Source of the DNA: Bacillota bacterium
Lineage (GTDB): Bacteria > Bacillota > UBA4882 > UBA8346
Length of the DNA: 64,000 nucleotides
Assembly: GCA_029776205.1 (NCBI GenBank)
Contig: JAKOTQ010000023.1
Location: forward strand, 1-64,000
Reading direction: 5' to 3'
Positions 61,255 to 64,000 of the stretch are shown in pieces (within the stretch, counting starts at the first letter, position 1; each line of letters opens with the position of its first letter). Position numbers and translations under genes: made by a program. Under the pieces are notes generated by a model. It had not been told where the DNA came from. It worked only from the letters and a program-made list of their open reading frames with translations, and did not search any database.

Positions 61255-62346
61255 ATGAAGCGAAATCCTCCGGACTTATTTTTATTGCTGGTGACCTTGA
61301 CGTTATTGACCTTGGGATTGATTATCGTCTTCAGTGCCAGTGCGCCGGAATCCTTGCGCATTACCAAAGGGGCCAATGTTTTCCACTATGGCCTGCGCCA
61401 ATTGTTCTTTGCAGCCATTGGCGTCGTTTTTATGTTCATTGCCGCTAAATTCCCTTACAACAATTGGAGACGTTTGAGTCCGTTGATCCTCCTGACGTCC
61501 GTTGCTTTTTTGATTATTGTTTTATTCGTGTCAGAAGATATTAAAGGCTCCCATCGCTGGATTAATCTCGGCTTTTTCAATTTTCAGCCTTCGGAATATG
61601 CTAAACTGGCGATCATTTTAATTTTAGCCCATTATATTACCGAGATTAAAAAAGGTATCACTACGCTCATGGTGGGCGTGATCATTCCCTTTATTTTTGT
61701 CGGGTTTATTTGCCTGTTGATCCTGTTGGAACCGGATTTGGGTACGGCGATGGTGATCTTTGCAACGTTTATGATCCTGATCTTTGCAGGCGGTGCCAGG
61801 CTAAGCCATTTGGCCTTTTTGACTTTATTTGGAGTGACTGCCGCCATGGTGTTGGTCATCATCGAACCCTATCGGTTTAAACGGCTGATCGCTTTTCTGG
61901 ATCCCTGGAAAGACCCTCGCGGAGACGGTTGGCAAATCATTCAGTCATTATATGCTTTGGGATCCGGAGGCCCGTTGGGTATGGGTTTGGGGATGAGCCG
62001 CCAAAAGTTTAATTATTTACCGGAGGCTCATACGGACTATATTTTTTCCATTTTAGGCGAAGAGTTGGGCCTGTTGGGGACGGTTACCGTCATCATGCTC
62101 TTTTTCCTATTGGCCTGGCGGGGATATAAAATCGCCATTTCCGCAAAGGATACTTACGGTAAACTTTTAGCGACCGGGTTAACGTCATACCTGATATTTC
62201 AAGCCCTACTTAATATCGGCGTAGTGACCTCTTCGATTCCAGTCACTGGAATTACCCTTCCTTTTTTAAGTTACGGCGGATCGTCATTGATGGTTAGTTT
62301 ATTGAGTGTGGGAATCCTTTTGAATATTTCGAAGAGTTGTGAGTAA
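61255..62346 (+). CDS. ftsW: SEDS-family peptidoglycan polymerase FtsW
   Basis: The 363-residue protein has about ten membrane segments. SEDS marks: DLFLLLVTLTLLTLGLIIVFSAS, SHRWINLGFFNFQPSEYAKLA with the conserved Arg and the Glu/Lys, LLEPDLGTAMV, and the loop with catalytic Asp (SLYALGSGGPLGMGLGMSRQKFNYLPEAHTDYIFSILGEELGL), and LPFLSYGGSSL. Place next to the SpoVD gene pair and mraY supports FtsW/SpoVE rather than RodA. GGAGGTTAAGGGTTA precedes the ATG. murD, usually between mraY and ftsW, is not present. Confidence 0.94.
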   Translation: MKRNPPDLFLLLVTLTLLTLGLIIVFSASAPESLRITKGANVFHYGLRQLFFAAIGVVFMFIAAKFPYNNWRRLSPLILLTSVAFLIIVLFVSEDIKGSHRWINLGFFNFQPSEYAKLAIILILAHYITEIKKGITTLMVGVIIPFIFVGFICLLILLEPDLGTAMVIFATFMILIFAGGARLSHLAFLTLFGVTAAMVLVIIEPYRFKRLIAFLDPWKDPRGDGWQIIQSLYALGSGGPLGMGLGMSRQKFNYLPEAHTDYIFSILGEELGLLGTVTVIMLFFLLAWRGYKIAISAKDTYGKLLATGLTSYLIFQALLNIGVVTSSIPVTGITLPFLSYGGSSLMVSLLSVGILLNISKSCE

Positions 62347-62367
62347 AACGAATGGTTATGAGGATGT

Positions 62368-62512
62368 GGTGATAGGAGACAGCAGACAGGAGTGAGGAGG
62401 ACAGTAGTTTCGAGTTTGAATGGCAGAAGATACTGAGTACTAGGCTTGAAACCCAATATTACAGGAACTTTCTCCTGTCTTCTGACTCCTGACTACTATC
62501 TCCTTGGTTACT
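62368..62512. repeat. Heptamer repeat element R8, converging arrays
   Basis: The left array reads ggagaca gcagaca ggagtga ggaggaca (62373-62405) and the right one ctcctgt cttctga ctcctga ctactat ctcctt (62472-62505), its approximate complement, around a 65-base core. It separates ftsW from murA. Confidence 0.8.
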
Positions 62513-62599
62513 GGACAAGCTGATCTGGGATTTTGTCACACCCGGGAGTGGCAATGCATATGATGGCTATTGTTCGACTCATTTATAGGGGGCTTTACC

Positions 62600-63898
62600 A
62601 TGATTGATACTGAAGCAGTTCAAACCTTGACCAAAAAAGAGAATAAGTTAGAAATTATCGGTAGAAAACCATTGAACGGCGTGGTAAAAATCAGTGGGGC
62701 GAAAAATGCTGTTTTGAAGTTAATGGCGGCTGCTTTATTATCAAACAATCAATGCCTGATCCGCAATGTTCCCCGGATTCGCGATGTGGAAACGATGATC
62801 GGCGTCCTTAACGGTTTGGGCGCCGAAACCGTCTGGGAAGATGAATCCACCATTCGGATTCAAGTGAAAGACGGGTTAAGTTATGCAGCACCCGATCAAT
62901 ATGTGCGGGAGATGCGAGCTTCGGTGCAGGTCATGGGGCCGTTGTTGGCCAGGCTGGGTAAGGTGAAACTGTTTCAACCAGGAGGCTGTATTATCGGACA
63001 GCGTCCCATTGACTTGCATTTGAAGGGATTTCAAGCAATGGGAGCGGAAGTTATCGAAGAACACGGATATGTCTATGTGCAAGCCGATAAGCTAAAAGGT
63101 GCTGAGATACATTTGGATTTCCCAAGTGTAGGCGCTACGGAAAATATTATGTCTGCTGCGATCTTGGCAGAAGGAACGACGGTGATTCGTAATGCAGCCA
63201 AAGAACCGGAAATTATCGAGGAACAAAATTTTTACAATCGGCTGGGCGCAAAAATTCGGGGAGCGGGAACGGACACCATCCGGATCGAAGGTGTGGAACG
63301 GCTGAACAACCGGATGACGGATTATACGGTGATTCCCGACCGGATCGAAGCAGGTACGTTCATGATTGCCGCAGCAATTACCGGTGGAGATGTGGTTTTA
63401 GAGGATGTTATTCCTGAACATGTAGATGCTTTAGCATCCAAATTGCGGGAGATCGGGGTGAAGATCGAAACCAACGGGGAGAAACTCCGTGTCATTTCCG
63501 ATGGGCGGCTGAAGGCTGCTGATGTTACGGTGTTACCGTATCCGGGTTTTCCGACGGATCTGCAACCGCAGATCACTGCTCTTTTGTCAGTAGCCAACGG
63601 AACCAGCGTTATAACGGAAAACGTCTTTGGCAGCCGTTTCCGGTATGTGGATGAACTGATCCGCATGGGAGCGGCGATCCGGGTAGAGAGCCGGAGCGCC
63701 ATTGTCAAAGGCGTTAAGCGATTGAGCGGAGCTTCCGTATATGCCCCGGATCTTCGGGCTGGAGCGGCACTGGTGATTGCCGGGTTGGCAGCTGACGGAT
63801 TAACGACCATTGAAGGCCTGCAATATTTGGATCGCGGGTATGTGGCGCTGGAGAAAAAACTGGCTGCATTAGGCGCTGATATTCAGCGGGTGGAATAA
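62600..63898 (+). CDS. murA: UDP-GlcNAc 1-carboxyvinyltransferase MurA
   Basis: The 432-residue enzyme starts peptidoglycan synthesis by adding enolpyruvate to UDP-GlcNAc. SGAKNAVLKLMAAALL has the substrate Lys-Asn, Cys130 in QPGGCIIGQRPIDLHL is the fosfomycin-sensitive catalytic residue, and GATENIMSAAILAEG and the C-terminal AGAALVIAGLAADGLTTI are typical. The ATG at 62600 follows AGGGGGC; the track start at 62570 is too early. It is set off from ftsW by R8, so it may have its own promoter. A terminator follows. Confidence 0.97.
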   Translation: MIDTEAVQTLTKKENKLEIIGRKPLNGVVKISGAKNAVLKLMAAALLSNNQCLIRNVPRIRDVETMIGVLNGLGAETVWEDESTIRIQVKDGLSYAAPDQYVREMRASVQVMGPLLARLGKVKLFQPGGCIIGQRPIDLHLKGFQAMGAEVIEEHGYVYVQADKLKGAEIHLDFPSVGATENIMSAAILAEGTTVIRNAAKEPEIIEEQNFYNRLGAKIRGAGTDTIRIEGVERLNNRMTDYTVIPDRIEAGTFMIAAAITGGDVVLEDVIPEHVDALASKLREIGVKIETNGEKLRVISDGRLKAADVTVLPYPGFPTDLQPQITALLSVANGTSVITENVFGSRFRYVDELIRMGAAIRVESRSAIVKGVKRLSGASVYAPDLRAGAALVIAGLAADGLTTIEGLQYLDRGYVALEKKLAALGADIQRVE

Positions 63899-63943
63899 GA
63901 AGCATAATTGGTATAACTGGTACATAGGTACATCGATACGGAT

Positions 63944-63970
63944 AAAAGACCTGAATGAGGGTCTTTTTGT
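63944..63970 (+). terminator. Terminator after murA
   Basis: AAAAGACC and GGTCTTTT (63944-63951, 63960-63967) form a stem followed by T. Confidence 0.85.
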
Positions 63971-64000
63971 TTTGGAGAGTACTGTACAGCTTTGGATTTA

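Overview
The window reads as chromosome of an endospore-forming Gram-positive bacterium (Firmicutes/Bacillota), roughly 45-50% GC by eye. Visible support: genes tied to sporulation (a BofC C-terminal-domain protein, a YlmC/YmxH PRC-barrel protein, SpoVD-type PBP, four CotS-like spore-coat proteins), a T-box leader, a yybP-ykoY manganese riboswitch with an intrinsic terminator, strong AGGAGG ribosome-binding sites with many GTG/TTG starts, an mDAP-type MurE (DNPR motif) and a division/wall cluster headed by mraZ. A deep clostridial/Limnochordia-like lineage is my guess; nothing here fixes the genus.

Layout. 0-9.2 kb: edge ORF, LexA-box-controlled umuDC, an orphan flgM, a membrane/spermidine-synthase fusion, an ArsR sensor with its P1B metal-efflux ATPase, a half-size EamA transporter, a small Cys-rich ORF on the minus strand and a BofC-like protein. 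9.2-24.5 kb: a gene-free stretch that may encode a structured RNA, an EF-G paralogue with an altered G3 motif, a zinc-ribbon protein, dnaE, malic enzyme, an EndoQ-like nuclease (apparent CTG start), folD, an M48 peptidase, a beta-hydroxyacid dehydrogenase, a DUF1540 protein, long-form HPF, PlsC, and a thioredoxin-reductase-like flavoprotein of the ferredoxin-dependent (FFTR) type. 24.9-36.9 kb: a GH13 glycosidase, tRNA-His, a GDT1-type exporter, a PRC-barrel protein, a HAD phosphatase, T-box-aroF, then Mn-riboswitch-yjbQ-Ca/Mn P-type ATPase, GmhB-like and DnaQ-like proteins, an EamA transporter and a LOG protein. 37.2-38.0 kb: six tRNA genes (Val, Asp, Phe, Gly, Cys, Leu), the last followed by duplicated pieces of its own 3' end. 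38.3-40.2 kb: an oxidoreductase remnant, a YbaK/EbsC protein, a membrane protein and a Nudix hydrolase.

40.5-52.8 kb is the most distinctive region: a tightly overlapping operon for a CMP-activated nonulosonic acid of the legionaminic type (legB-legC-acetyltransferase-legI-legG-ptmE-legF), a candidate transferase at its end, then four CotS-like genes and a 55-aa membrane protein. The adjacency suggests glycosylation of the spore surface. ptmE carries a one-base frameshift exactly in its nucleotide-binding motif. 52.9-63.9 kb is the wall cluster mraZ-rsmH-ftsL-spoVD-murE-murF-mraY-ftsW-murA; murD, murG and murC are not in it.

Throughout the window, intergenic gaps hold a family of degenerate tandem heptamers (core GACAG+NN or its complement), often as two converging arrays that could fold into long hairpins. 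They resemble cyanobacterial STRR heptamers and are the main repeated structure not explained by genes.
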